Assembly (NCBI GenBank): GCA_018668595.1
Contig: JABJCP010000001.1
Coordinates: 124,001-188,000, forward strand
From: Candidatus Woesearchaeota archaeon
GTDB lineage: Archaea; Nanobdellota; Nanobdellia; Woesearchaeales; UBA11576
Length of the DNA: 64,000 nucleotides
Reading direction: 5' to 3'
The notes below the pieces were generated by a model, which was not told the DNA's origin, made no database searches, and saw nothing but the letters and a program-made list of their open reading frames with translations. The position numbers and the translations under genes are program-made. Numbering within the stretch: the first letter of the stretch is position 1; each line of letters starts with the position of its first letter. Shown here piece after piece: positions 43,407 to 54,135 of this stretch.

Positions 43407-46400
43407 TTAACTAATCTGAATAGTAATGTTTGTTTTTCCAGTGCTTGTTAATCCATTATTTTTTATTGTGATAGCATATTTTCCTGATTCTGCAATTTTA
43501 GTTCCACTCAATACTAAATCTGTATAACGCAGAGCAGTTCTTAGTAAATAATCTCCTTTTTCATGTCCAAATCCAAATGATGGACTTATTTTATCTAGGA
43601 ATTCGTCGTCGTCAAGTTCATCTTCTGCTTGATTAAGATCTGCATCTGGTGTTGTCATAAAAATCTTGATTGTTTGATCTGTTGTATCTGATTGAACACT
43701 CGTTGTTGTGATTGTTGCACCTTCATTTTCTGTTCCTGCTCCAAGATAATAATTAGCATCAGTGCAATAAGCCAAGTGCGAATCTGTACTTCCACTACAA
43801 GGCAATGTAATCTTTAGTGTTTTATTTGTGAGTCCAGATATTATTGCTTCTTTGATTATGTAAATACTAGACGATGTTGTTGCTACATTGTTTGAATCTA
43901 CGGCTATTGCATAAATTTGGTTTGTTCCTTCGCTTAAAGGAATTGATGAAATTGTTGCAGTTGTGTTTACTGAAGCATTTACACTAGTGTATGTTGTTCC
44001 ATTAGCCATCACACTAACTATACTTACATTTGCAGCTTCATCAACAGATACACCAACATCAATTGTGTCTGAAGTAAAACTTTGTCCTGTATATGGGGAT
44101 GTGATTTCTACTCCTGCTCCAATCGTATCAACTATTATTGTATAATGTGATGTATTTCCAAAGTTTCCTGCTTCATCTTTTGCTTTGACATGGAAATAAT
44201 ATGTTCCATCTGCTAAGTTTTCATATCCTACTTCCCACATATTTCCTGCATCAACTTTTTTAACTTCTATTGCAAGTTCATAATCTGAAGTTACGTTTGT
44301 ACAATCACTTGTTGCATTACAATAAATTAAATCTGTCCCATAATTAATATCACTTGGTTTTGTCGTCGTTGCAATCGATAAATTATTAGCATTATCTGAA
44401 TCAGCAGTTACTGAAGTTATCATTAAGTAAATATTTTTCGAAGTGTGATTAACACTCGTGTTTAAGGTTAGATCTGCTGCATAAATTGTCGCGGATTCTC
44501 CATTTTGTGCATATGCAAAATCTCTATTTAGTTGAACTTGGTTTGAAATTATTGATGCGTCAGTATCTCCAAATGCATCAGGCGTATCTCCACTATCAAA
44601 CATTACTGCATAAACAGTTACACTCATATTATCTCGAGTATCAAAATCGTTTTCAAATAATGCAAGACGCACATTTAATTCTTGATCTGATGTTAAGTTT
44701 GATTTAATCTGCGAATAAAACTGATATTTTTCGCCATTTCCATTTTCTTTTAATAATTTTGAATTTCCATTTGTGTTAAATTTTTGTAATTCTTCAGAAT
44801 ATCTTGATTCAATTGTATCATCAGGTCCGGTTCCTGGATAACTATCTAACACATAACTATAACCAAGCACACCACTACTTACTCCTCCACTCGTCGGATC
44901 TGTTGCTGTAAAATTAAAAACAGGATCTGCATTAGCATAGGTTGTATTTTGAATTATATGCGTCGTACTATTTAGCCCAGGTGCAAGAGGATTTGTTAAA
45001 TCAACAGTTGCTCCATCAGACTGTGCATTTGTTCCAGTTATATTATATGGATTATATGCCATAACATCAAATGAATAATTTGTTCCTTCTACCAAGCTCA
45101 ATCCAGTTACGGTTACAGATGTATTTGTTCCAACAGATGTGTAATTGGTTAAATTAATTGATCCATTAACCATTATTTTATATTTATAATAAACCGTCGA
45201 TATGTCGTCGATTGCTTCTGTCCAATGTGCACTTAAACTTGTTGCACTATTTGTCCAATTAATATCATTTGTACCACTACTCAAACCATCATAAACAATT
45301 AATGTTCCTGGAGGTGTGTAATCTTGAATAAGTCTATATTCAATTGTTTCATTATAATTGACTATGTTCCCCACACTATCTTTTATTTGATACATCACAG
45401 TCTTGTTTCCATAACTAGGACTCAAAACCCAAGGTACAGTTGGTGAACAAGTTCGCCATTCTGATCCAATATTTAAATTATTTTGCCACCAACTTAAATT
45501 ACCATTATCATTGTAACCAACTATATCTAAATAATTATCATTATCAATATTTGCTGCTTCAATTAATCTTGAAGATGTAAATCCATCTTGAATAATATTC
45601 TGAGTAAAAGATAAACTACTGCTCCCTTGATTTTTAAACCAAACGAGTTTATTCAAACCATAAGATGATGCTAATATGTCTAAATCATTATCAGAATCAA
45701 AGTCATAAATTTTCAAATCTGTTGAACCATTTAATGATGTGTTTAATGCGCTGTAACTAAATGTTTGATTTCCTAAATTTTCCCAGACAGATACTGTGTT
45801 ATTAGTAAATGAAATTCCTGCTAAATCTATATCTCCATCTGAATCTAAATCAGCTAATTCAATTGCTCTAGGAATTAATCCTTCATTAATAGTGTGTTGC
45901 GTAAAGTTTTGAGTTCCATTGTTCTCCCACCATACAGTTAAATTTAATGTTTCAGATGTTCCTATTACATCAATATCTCCGTCGGAATCAAGGTCAATAG
46001 GTTCTAAATCTCTTGGTGCTGCAAAACTATTATTTATTGAGTGTTGAGTAAATGATGCAGTACCTGAATTTTCATACCATACAACTTGATCATTTTCATT
46101 TGAACTTACAACTAAATCATTATCTCCATCACTATCTAAATCAACAATATCAACATCAAAAGATGCTCCAAATGATGCATCAATAACAGTTTGCGTAAAT
46201 GATTGTGTTCCATCATTCTGCCACCAACTTAATGAGTCAGTATCATAAGTTACAACAACTATATCTAAATCTCCATCTCCATCCATATCTCCAACTTCAG
46301 TATCTGTAAAATCAGAGTGGCCATTTGCTATTTCATTTGCTGTAAAACTTCCTGCTCCATTATTCTCCCACCAATGCAATGAATCAGGAGTTCTTGCTGA

Positions 46401-49400
46401 CGAGACTAAGTCAATATCTCCATCGAGATCAAGATCTACAACAGATAATCCAAATGGATCTAATAAGCTATTATTAATTTGAGTATGAGTTAATCCAACA
46501 GTATTATCAAATCCACTTATATTTTCATTTACAAATCTACATTGACCTATATCATTTTCATCCGAGTAACTTACAGATAATGTTACTGTTTGTGATCCTG
46601 TTAATGATGATCCTGCAGGTCCTTCAATAGAAATTGACCCTGTTGGATTTATATTATCAACTGTAACTGTGACTGCTGATGAATTAAATAAATTTCCAAC
46701 CGAGTCATTCACTAATGCTTTAAATGTGTGTTCAAAATTTCCTAAATTTTGTACTAAAATTGTTCTCGTGTAAATTCCGTCATTATCAAAATCTGTTAAA
46801 GTATATGTATATTCTCGTAGAGGTGATGCGTTTAATGTTACAGTGTATCCCATACCTCCAGAATAACTAAATGTTATCTCATCGCCATTTTTAACAATTG
46901 ATTTGTCAGTAGTCAAATCTCCAACAGGTACAGGTGCTTCTCCTCCACAAATATTTGCTAAACTAAATGGAGAATAATATGTACTTCCACCATATACTAT
47001 ACTGCCACTGCTTAGCACACTACTCTCGACAACGCCTGCATAAAGATTAAATCCGTCACAGAATGTGCTGTCGCGAACATTTGAATATTCGATATATGAA
47101 TCAATAATTGTTGAATCTTCAACTACACTATCAATTATTGTTGTTGGATCTATATAACTATTGTAAACATGTGAACTAATTATATTCGAATTAATTATTG
47201 TTGAATTGATTATTCTACACGGATAATTATAATCTGAATCATATTTTACTGTTGAATTTATGATAGTACTATTTTCAACATAACAATTATCTACATGTGA
47301 ATTAGTTACAACTGAATTATTTACAGTTGAACTTCCTGTTATGTTTGAATTCCACCAACTTGTGTTTTGTATGTAATTATCAAAAACAATATTTACTTGA
47401 TAGCTTGTTTTTGCATTTTCTTCATTTGCAACTGCATCTACAGAATAGTATCTAAGCTTAAACTGGCAAGTTGAATCATAACCACAAGTATAGTTAGATA
47501 CAAATGACAAATTTGAATCTGGAACTGAATTATTAAATCTGTTCCCTGTTGAAGGAGTACATGCAGCATCATAAATACTATAATTACAAACAAAAGTGTA
47601 ATTAACTCCATCATTATCTGTTGCATTAAATTGTATTGATGCATTTGTATCAATGTACCAAAATCTTGAATCAGTTGTTGTGTTATCTGTTGTCGTCGGA
47701 ACTGTTCTATCAATAGTAAAAGTTGCATCGCTAGTTTCAAAAGTTCCATTAATATCTTGACTCATATCAAGAGGAATAACTCTAACCATATATTCAGATC
47801 CATCCGGAAATATTGTTTCATTAGATGTGTTAAGAGTATATTCTAAATCCAAAGTATATGCAGATAAATTCCAAGTTGTTCCTGAATTATTAGACCAGAA
47901 TATAGAGTAATTAATATCAAAAAGAGATGATTGCGCTGTCCAATTTATGTAAACAAAATCTTGTCTTTTTTCTCCACCATTAGGAATAGATATATTTGCA
48001 GGTCCGCAATCTTTTGTTCTATTCAATCCTAATGTTGAGTTGAATATTGAATTATAAAAATTTCCTTCTTCATCAATACAAAAGTCATTGTTTTCAGATG
48101 TTCCAGACTCATTAACTGCATAATCAGATCCATAAAAATGATTTAACCAAGTAAATGAAGAATCTGAATTTAAGAAAGTTAATGCTGATTGTCCTCCTTC
48201 AATTAAATTGTAACTAATTGTTGCATTATCTGAACTGCTTAAGAATATTCCATTGGTAGCATTTGTTAAAGTGGTATTTTGAATAAACACATAATCTGAA
48301 TTTGTAAGAGTAACTCCATCACTAATTGAATGTAATATGCTGGAAGATGTTATTGATAAATTATGTGCTCCATCTCCAACTACTGCTTTTTCTTCTGCAA
48401 AAAAGTTTAATCCCGATAATGATGAATTAATTGCGCCAGTATAAAAACCAAACGTTCCATTGCTTATTGACGCATTAATTATGTTCGAATAATCTGCAGT
48501 AGCGCCTAACGCCACTCCCGTATAATAATTTGATAAATTACAATATCTTATATCTACTCCAAATCCTTCAACCCACATCCCATAAGTATCTGCAGTATCA
48601 GATCCTTTAAGTTCAGTAGCATTACAATAAATACTCATATTGTTTTGATTTAAAGAAATTACTCCTGCAAATGCAGTTCCTGCAATTTCATAAGTTCCAT
48701 TGCATAAAACTTGACTGTAATTTAATTCCATTCCATTATAAGGAGTTACACAATCACCAATATAATAATTATGCGGATAAATATCTTGCACACCCCCATT
48801 TATGATGCCGTCATAGTTATCATCACAAACTAAATCATTGTCATTATCAATGCAACCTTCTATTATGCTATCATAATCAGACCAGTAGTTTCCTTGCTGC
48901 TCTGCTTCAAAATATGGTTTAAAACTAGTATCAAACATTCTTTCCAAAGAGCTATTTAAAAAATTATTTCTGTAAATTAATAATGATGAAGATCCTGCTG
49001 AATGTGTTAAGTTTAAACTTCTTTGATTATTAATGAATGTGTTGTTAGTAATGTTTGTTTTTAAAATAGACGTTGCAGTTGATTTTATTGCTTGATTATT
49101 GTTAATAAATAAATTATTTACTATGTTGGTATAATCAGTTCCTACAAGCCGTATTCCCACAATATTTTCAATGTAAGTGTTGTTGAAAATGTAATCATCC
49201 TCTATATTATAAGTTAAGTAATGTGCAGTACTATAATTTCTTAATTCGCAATTTTGGATTGTATGATTTTGACTACCTGCTGTTCCTTGAAAAATACCAT
49301 AACCTGCTTGACTTCCAATTAGTACACTCCCATTACAGTCAAGATTGGTGTTATTAATTCCGCCTTCAAATATTAAAACACCATTACTTCCCGAGTCAGA

Positions 49401-52184
49401 AATATAGTAAGTTCCATTACACAATGTTACACTTCTGTTAATTATTAAATTATTATAAGGCGTTAACACATCAGGATCACTTGGTGCACAGTCAACATTA
49501 TCAGAGGATCCATCTCCGTCACTGTCTTGAGATAATATTGGCCCAAAATCAGTAACATTAACACTAACATTTCCACCATTAGATAAATTATAAGGATATT
49601 GAGAACCAAAATCTCCATAACCATCTCCATTCAAATCGTATATTTCTAAACTATTCAAAAATATGTCGTCCCAATAATTCCCTTGTGCAACTCCTGCAAC
49701 TGATGTGTTGAAATGATTATTTGAATTTAAATTATATACATGCGAGATGCTGGAATTTGAAAAATTATTATTATAAACTAAGTTATTTTCTGAATCAGTT
49801 CCTGTAAAATATAATCCATAAGAATTATTGTTTATTATGTTGTTAGTTATGTTATTAAAAAAAGACAGATAAATATCAAGCCCATACACATTTAAATACA
49901 GATTATTTAACGAAACATTAGTAAAATTTGACTGATACAAATTTATTCCATCTGAAGATCCTGAATAAATTTCATTTGAAAAAACTCGGGATGAATGCGT
50001 TTTATACACATTAATACCTATAGATGAACTTAATGAAATATTATTATCATATAATTGAGATTCATTACTCTGATATAATCTAATTCCTGATTGAGAATTT
50101 AAAACAGTATTAAGAATCCCCCTGCTGTACATCGAATTATAAAAATCTATTCCTGTATTAGCATCATCAATAAAATTATCAGTAACATTAATATAATCTG
50201 AACTAAGCAAATAAATTCCTTTTGATGAAGAGTTATAAATTGTATTATTTTGAATCATATTTGAATAAGAATCCTCAATAAATATTCCTGCAGTCGTAGT
50301 ATGATTTATGAATGAATTTTTTATTAAAGATGAATTAACATTGTCAAAATATATTGCATTAGTGTAATTATAAAACGAACAGTTACTAACTTGAATTCCT
50401 GTTTTACCCGCTGCTTTAATTCCTGTTGTTCCAGCACCACCTCCAGTCCCATTAAATTCTGTTTGATTACAAAAAATACTCATGTTATCTTGTCCAAATA
50501 TTAGAACTCCTGAATTTCCAGATCCTCCATAATTATAACTTCCATTGCATATAACTACACTATAATTTAGTTCCATTTGGTCTAGAGGAGTTATACATTC
50601 TCCAATATAATAATTTGAAGGATAATAATCGAGTCCTGTTCCTATTACATAAGTTGAGTCACAAATCAAATTTAAATCTGAATCAAAACAGTTTTCCATT
50701 TCACTATCATAATCAGAGTAATAATTACCTTGAGTGGATAGGTTGAACTGATTAGTTAATCCTCCTGCATTAGACATCGCATCTGAATTATTTAAAAAAT
50801 TATTTGCCCAGATTAAATTATTATTTCCAGTAATACTTATTCCTTTATTTGAATCTAAAATTGCTGATTGAGTAATATTGTTATAATCTCCCAGTATTTC
50901 AATCGCAGTGTCAGAAAATGAATAAGACGATACAGTTATGTTTTCAAAATAATTGTTTTCTGAAGATGAACCTACTTGAATTGCAGTACTTTGATTTGTT
51001 TCAAAAACAGAATTTTTTACTGTATTATTATCTTTACTTAAGTATAAAACAACATAAGCTGCAGGAAAATTATTCCCATAAATTTTATCAAAATAATAAT
51101 AACTTCCAGATCCCGAAATTGCCCGACTATAATTAATAAAATTACAACCAAATACCCCATTATAATCAGTATTTAATTTCATTCCAAAACCAGTATGGTC
51201 TCCCCTAAGATTGGTATTATTACAATATAAACTAATATTATTTTTTGAAAAATTAATAATACCCCAAGATCCATCTGAATCTGTTAAAGAATAATTACCT
51301 GAACAAAGGATAGTACTATAATTAAGTAAAAGGCCATCATGAGGTGTAACGCAGTTTCCTGCTAAAGCAACTCTAGGATGATAATCTATTGCACCTTCTT
51401 CCGCAGTATAATCGGAGTCGCAAATAAAATCTGAATTGTCATCATAACATCCGGCATAAGGTCCATCGTAAGTACTCCAAAAGTTACCTTGAGTAGATAG
51501 ATTGAATTGATTTGTATCTGAGTTTATTGAGACTTGATCGTCTCCAGGATTATTATCTATAAAATTATTATTCCAAATTAAGTTTGATATGGATGCTCCA
51601 TAACTAACAGATATTGCTAGAAAACTATTGTTCATGAATGAATTGCTAGTGATGTTATTATAACTGCTGCTTGATGATCCTCCGTCAGTAATTCCTCTAT
51701 AATTGTATTCAAATAAATTATTATCTATTGTTGAATTTTGAATATTGCTAATACGGATTCCATTTGTAGAATACCTAAATGTGTTTCCCAGGATATTTGC
51801 ATTAGATCCTGATGAAAAAGTAATTCCATATACTGTGAAGTTTGAAATTATGCAATTTTGAATCGTTATATTATTCACTGTTGTTTCTTGAATTCCATTA
51901 GATCCGCTATCATTTCCGCCAATGGTAAATCCTTTACAATCAATAACTACATTATCTGCAACAGATCCTATGCATGAACCTGCCATGGTGCTTATATCTC
52001 CAGTAAGATTAATGACTCTATTCGCAGTTCCTGCAGCAGTTGCACAACTACTACAAGAATTACAAGTTACTGAATCTGCCAAAACAACAGTAGAACTAAT
52101 TAAAATAAAAGTCAAGACAAATAAAACTAATAAATTTAGTTTAAATAATTTATTCACCTCTTTTTTCCCACGAGCAACAACCAT
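43407..52184 (-). CDS. Giant secreted surface protein: beta-helix, Ca-binding FG-GAP-like repeats, Ig/Fn3-like domains (2925 aa)
   Basis: The largest gene in the window. Residues 1-37 carry a signal peptide (LFVLTFILISSTVVLA). From about 40 to 1420 the chain is a right-handed parallel beta-helix of NosD type, arranged as several modules each opening with a conserved LNYS-x(2)-LC-x-G-(T/S)-Y motif. Around 1615-1735 is a pentapeptide-like run (NSTIINSTVKYDS). About 1895-2240 holds seven FG-GAP/VCBS-like repeats with DLDSDGDIDV-type calcium loops and WW-x-N-N-G. Fibronectin-like and Ig-like domains follow to the C-terminus. Asn-rich with very many N-glycosylation sequons. No C-terminal membrane anchor is visible. 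Probably an adhesin; a GTG start at GTGAATAAATTA is possible. Confidence 0.85.
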   Translation of the reverse strand: MVVARGKKEVNKLFKLNLLVLFVLTFILISSTVVLADSVTCNSCSSCATAAGTANRVINLTGDISTMAGSCIGSVADNVVIDCKGFTIGGNDSGSNGIQETTVNNITIQNCIISNFTVYGITFSSGSNANILGNTFRYSTNGIRISNIQNSTIDNNLFEYNYRGITDGGSSSSSYNNITSNSFMNNSFLAISVSYGASISNLIWNNNFIDNNPGDDQVSINSDTNQFNLSTQGNFWSTYDGPYAGCYDDNSDFICDSDYTAEEGAIDYHPRVALAGNCVTPHDGLLLNYSTILCSGNYSLTDSDGSWGIINFSKNNISLYCNNTNLRGDHTGFGMKLNTDYNGVFGCNFINYSRAISGSGSYYYFDKIYGNNFPAAYVVLYLSKDNNTVKNSVFETNQSTAIQVGSSSENNYFENITVSSYSFSDTAIEILGDYNNITQSAILDSNKGISITGNNNLIWANNFLNNSDAMSNAGGLTNQFNLSTQGNYYSDYDSEMENCFDSDLNLICDSTYVIGTGLDYYPSNYYIGECITPLDQMELNYSVVICNGSYNYGGSGNSGVLIFGQDNMSIFCNQTEFNGTGGGAGTTGIKAAGKTGIQVSNCSFYNYTNAIYFDNVNSSLIKNSFINHTTTAGIFIEDSYSNMIQNNTIYNSSSKGIYLLSSDYINVTDNFIDDANTGIDFYNSMYSRGILNTVLNSQSGIRLYQSNESQLYDNNISLSSSIGINVYKTHSSRVFSNEIYSGSSDGINLYQSNFTNVSLNNLYLNVYGLDIYLSFFNNITNNIINNNSYGLYFTGTDSENNLVYNNNFSNSSISHVYNLNSNNHFNTSVAGVAQGNYWDDIFLNSLEIYDLNGDGYGDFGSQYPYNLSNGGNVSVNVTDFGPILSQDSDGDGSSDNVDCAPSDPDVLTPYNNLIINRSVTLCNGTYYISDSGSNGVLIFEGGINNTNLDCNGSVLIGSQAGYGIFQGTAGSQNHTIQNCELRNYSTAHYLTYNIEDDYIFNNTYIENIVGIRLVGTDYTNIVNNLFINNNQAIKSTATSILKTNITNNTFINNQRSLNLTHSAGSSSLLIYRNNFLNSSLERMFDTSFKPYFEAEQQGNYWSDYDSIIEGCIDNDNDLVCDDNYDGIINGGVQDIYPHNYYIGDCVTPYNGMELNYSQVLCNGTYEIAGTAFAGVISLNQNNMSIYCNATELKGSDTADTYGMWVEGFGVDIRYCNLSNYYTGVALGATADYSNIINASISNGTFGFYTGAINSSLSGLNFFAEEKAVVGDGAHNLSITSSSILHSISDGVTLTNSDYVFIQNTTLTNATNGIFLSSSDNATISYNLIEGGQSALTFLNSDSSFTWLNHFYGSDYAVNESGTSENNDFCIDEEGNFYNSIFNSTLGLNRTKDCGPANISIPNGGEKRQDFVYINWTAQSSLFDINYSIFWSNNSGTTWNLSAYTLDLEYTLNTSNETIFPDGSEYMVRVIPLDMSQDINGTFETSDATFTIDRTVPTTTDNTTTDSRFWYIDTNASIQFNATDNDGVNYTFVCNYSIYDAACTPSTGNRFNNSVPDSNLSFVSNYTCGYDSTCQFKLRYYSVDAVANEENAKTSYQVNIVFDNYIQNTSWWNSNITGSSTVNNSVVTNSHVDNCYVENSTIINSTVKYDSDYNYPCRIINSTIINSNIISSHVYNSYIDPTTIIDSVVEDSTIIDSYIEYSNVRDSTFCDGFNLYAGVVESSVLSSGSIVYGGSTYYSPFSLANICGGEAPVPVGDLTTDKSIVKNGDEITFSYSGGMGYTVTLNASPLREYTYTLTDFDNDGIYTRTILVQNLGNFEHTFKALVNDSVGNLFNSSAVTVTVDNINPTGSISIEGPAGSSLTGSQTVTLSVSYSDENDIGQCRFVNENISGFDNTVGLTHTQINNSLLDPFGLSVVDLDLDGDIDLVSSARTPDSLHWWENNGAGSFTANEIANGHSDFTDTEVGDMDGDGDLDIVVVTYDTDSLSWWQNDGTQSFTQTVIDASFGASFDVDIVDLDSDGDNDLVVSSNENDQVVWYENSGTASFTQHSINNSFAAPRDLEPIDLDSDGDIDVIGTSETLNLTVWWENNGTQNFTQHTINEGLIPRAIELADLDSDGDIDLAGISFTNNTVSVWENLGNQTFSYSALNTSLNGSTDLKIYDFDSDNDLDILASSYGLNKLVWFKNQGSSSLSFTQNIIQDGFTSSRLIEAANIDNDNYLDIVGYNDNGNLSWWQNNLNIGSEWRTCSPTVPWVLSPSYGNKTVMYQIKDSVGNIVNYNETIEYRLIQDYTPPGTLIVYDGLSSGTNDINWTNSATSLSAHWTEAIDDISTVYYKYKIMVNGSINLTNYTSVGTNTSVTVTGLSLVEGTNYSFDVMAYNPYNITGTNAQSDGATVDLTNPLAPGLNSTTHIIQNTTYANADPVFNFTATDPTSGGVSSGVLGYSYVLDSYPGTGPDDTIESRYSEELQKFNTNGNSKLLKENGNGEKYQFYSQIKSNLTSDQELNVRLALFENDFDTRDNMSVTVYAVMFDSGDTPDAFGDTDASIISNQVQLNRDFAYAQNGESATIYAADLTLNTSVNHTSKNIYLMITSVTADSDNANNLSIATTTKPSDINYGTDLIYCNATSDCTNVTSDYELAIEVKKVDAGNMWEVGYENLADGTYYFHVKAKDEAGNFGNTSHYTIIVDTIGAGVEITSPYTGQSFTSDTIDVGVSVDEAANVSIVSVMANGTTYTSVNASVNTTATISSIPLSEGTNQIYAIAVDSNNVATTSSSIYIIKEAIISGLTNKTLKITLPCSGSTDSHLAYCTDANYYLGAGTENEGATITTTSVQSDTTDQTIKIFMTTPDADLNQAEDELDDDEFLDKISPSFGFGHEKGDYLLRTALRYTDLVLSGTKIAESGKYAITIKNNGLTSTGKTNITIQIS

Positions 52185-52186
52185 AA

Positions 52187-53392
52187 TTAATTTTTAACCT
52201 CTTTATTTATCAGATTTTTCACCCATAGTTTAAACACATTATCTTGAATTTCAAATACTCCTCGTTTTGTATTTACAACCAGTTCTTTTTCTTCCATTAT
52301 TGACAAGAATCGTCTAACATTTGTTTGTGAATAATTAATTTCTTTACTTATCGACGAGGGAGTATTCAAATCCTGCTCTATCATACAAACCAAAATCAGT
52401 TTTTCCTTATTACTCAAGCGATTCATTTGTTCTCTAAATAAAATATTTGCTTCTTGTTCTAAAAAATCTTGAATAACTTCAGAAACAATTTTTTGGTCAA
52501 ACGAATTAGCAGAAACAAAACCATGTCGACCAAGCATTCTTCCAATAAATTGAACATAAAATGGAATTCCTCCTGTAAAATCCAAAATTAGTTCCAATGC
52601 ATTTTCAGGAATCTTTTTCCCACTATTTTTTTCAAGAGTTTTTTGAATATGCTCTTTTGAAAAACTAGAAATATCTTCAACATGAAAAAATCCCTCAAAA
52701 ATTGATCCCTGCCGCAACAAAAGTTCTTCACATGCAGGTTTGTTTGAATCCGCAACTAAAAGTAAAGTATTTTCATATTTTAAAACAGCTGACTTAAACT
52801 TTTCAAACAACAAATTAGAATCAACTCCATCTTTTAGATTTCTTAACCCGCAAAATTCATCTATAACTAACAAAAGTTTTGTTTTTGTTTCTTTTGCAAG
52901 CATATCAAACAATGAAAACATTGCAATAAACACAGAATTCATATCAACTTTTTTTTCTCGATCAAATGTAAGCAGTAATTTAAGATTTATAATCAATTCT
53001 TCGCTAAGCCCACGCTTTAAATTTTTTAACAAAGAATCTAACATACCCATAGGTGTATTGAATAAGTCTTCAACATTAAATTCGAATCCTAATTTAGATT
53101 TGTAGGTATTAAGAATTAAAATTACAACTCTTTTTACAAAATTCTGTTGAGAATTATCTGTCAAATCATCTAATGATACATACAAACAAAAAATTCCTTC
53201 TTTTTCAACCAAATTTATAATTTTTTTCAGAACTGATGTTTTTCCCACATTTCTTTTTCCAAGAAGAGCAATCCCTTTTTTTTCTTCATAAAGTAAGTCT
53301 GTTGGTTTTAGAATTAGCGAAACTAGTCTATCTACTTCTGACTTCCTGCCAATAAAGTCCCTGCCTATCGCAGGCAATAATGTAAATGCCAC
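52187..53392 (-). CDS. Archaeal AAA+ ATPase with winged-helix C-terminus
   Basis: A 401-residue protein with a GTG start. Residues 1-40: RDFIGRKSEVDRLVSL, the entry motif of the Arch_ATPase family; Walker A LLGKRNVGKTSVLK; Walker B LLLVIDEFCGL; sensor region LLLVADSNKPACEEL; lid EHIQKTLEKNSGKKIPENALELI and GGIPFYVQFIGRMLGR. The last 100 residues form a winged helix (EKLILVCMIEQDLNTPSSIS, NYSQTNVRRFLSIMEEKELV). Orc1/Cdc6 has a similar plan but this is the membrane- or element-associated type. Its stop is three bases from the giant protein's start, so the two are co-expressed. Confidence 0.85.
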   Translation of the reverse strand: MAFTLLPAIGRDFIGRKSEVDRLVSLILKPTDLLYEEKKGIALLGKRNVGKTSVLKKIINLVEKEGIFCLYVSLDDLTDNSQQNFVKRVVILILNTYKSKLGFEFNVEDLFNTPMGMLDSLLKNLKRGLSEELIINLKLLLTFDREKKVDMNSVFIAMFSLFDMLAKETKTKLLLVIDEFCGLRNLKDGVDSNLLFEKFKSAVLKYENTLLLVADSNKPACEELLLRQGSIFEGFFHVEDISSFSKEHIQKTLEKNSGKKIPENALELILDFTGGIPFYVQFIGRMLGRHGFVSANSFDQKIVSEVIQDFLEQEANILFREQMNRLSNKEKLILVCMIEQDLNTPSSISKEINYSQTNVRRFLSIMEEKELVVNTKRGVFEIQDNVFKLWVKNLINKEVKN

Positions 53393-54135
53393 TTATTGTC
53401 CTCTTTTACCTCTTTTTATACAAACTATACAAGTCATCTCTGCTGTTGTATTTTCGTTACTTCTTTTTTGTACTTCTCATACACCCTTAAATTAAAAATT
53501 AAAACCCACCATAAACATGAAAACATATGATCAAAAATTATTATAATTTGTTTTCTAATAATTATTTTTATTAAAAACACACTTAGTATTTAAATGTTTG
53601 TCAAAACCACCCGCAAAATAATTTTTTTTATTAATAAAAAAAACAAATTAATTATTAAACAATAAAATTATTAACATTTTTTTTATAATAATTTTTTTTA
53701 TTAACCACATTGGAACCAGCAAAGCTAAATCTAGAAAACAAATCTAATGCAAAAAAACAGCATTAAAAATACTAGAAAAAACTCTGTAACTAATTCCACC
53801 CCTTGATTTTTTAACCCAACAAACCATTAATAATAGATAAGATTTATTTTATATATTTAAACTTATTTATTATTATAAATTATTTTATTAAAACATCAAC
53901 AAATTCCGTAATTATTTCTAATTCTTAAAAAAGAAAATAAAACAAAATAAAACAAATTAATTACAATTAATTACATAAACCCTCAACTATAATCGACACA
54001 TATATAAAAAAAAAGAACACAACACCCATAAAATAAAAAAAGAAAAGAAAATAAGAACGAGAAAAAAAGAAGAAAAAAAGAAAAGAACAAATAAGAAAAA
54101 TAAAAATAACAAAAAATATAAAAAAAAGAGGCATA
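53393..54135. other. 743-base AT-rich region with direct repeats and a polypurine tract
   Basis: No gene is supported. An 18-base direct repeat, aataattttttttattaa, occurs at 53617-53634 and 53687-53704. Further AT-rich runs extend to 53960. A TATA box lies near 53999-54008 (catatataaa), and 54004-54133 is almost pure purine on the plus strand (A and G runs), forming a leader of about 100 bases for the HIT genes. The bidirectional promoter of the AAA ATPase gene must be in the first 150 bases. Possibly an origin-like or matrix-like region, but no known origin box is seen. Confidence 0.55.

Noticed and set aside
43407-52184. Giant frame as several fused or mis-assembled genes
   Set aside because: One uninterrupted frame with one signal peptide, repeated modules in register, and consistent composition throughout.
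52187-53392. Orc1/Cdc6 replication initiator marking an origin
   Set aside because: Motifs fit the Arch_ATPase group better, and no origin recognition box repeats are visible in the adjacent AT-rich region.
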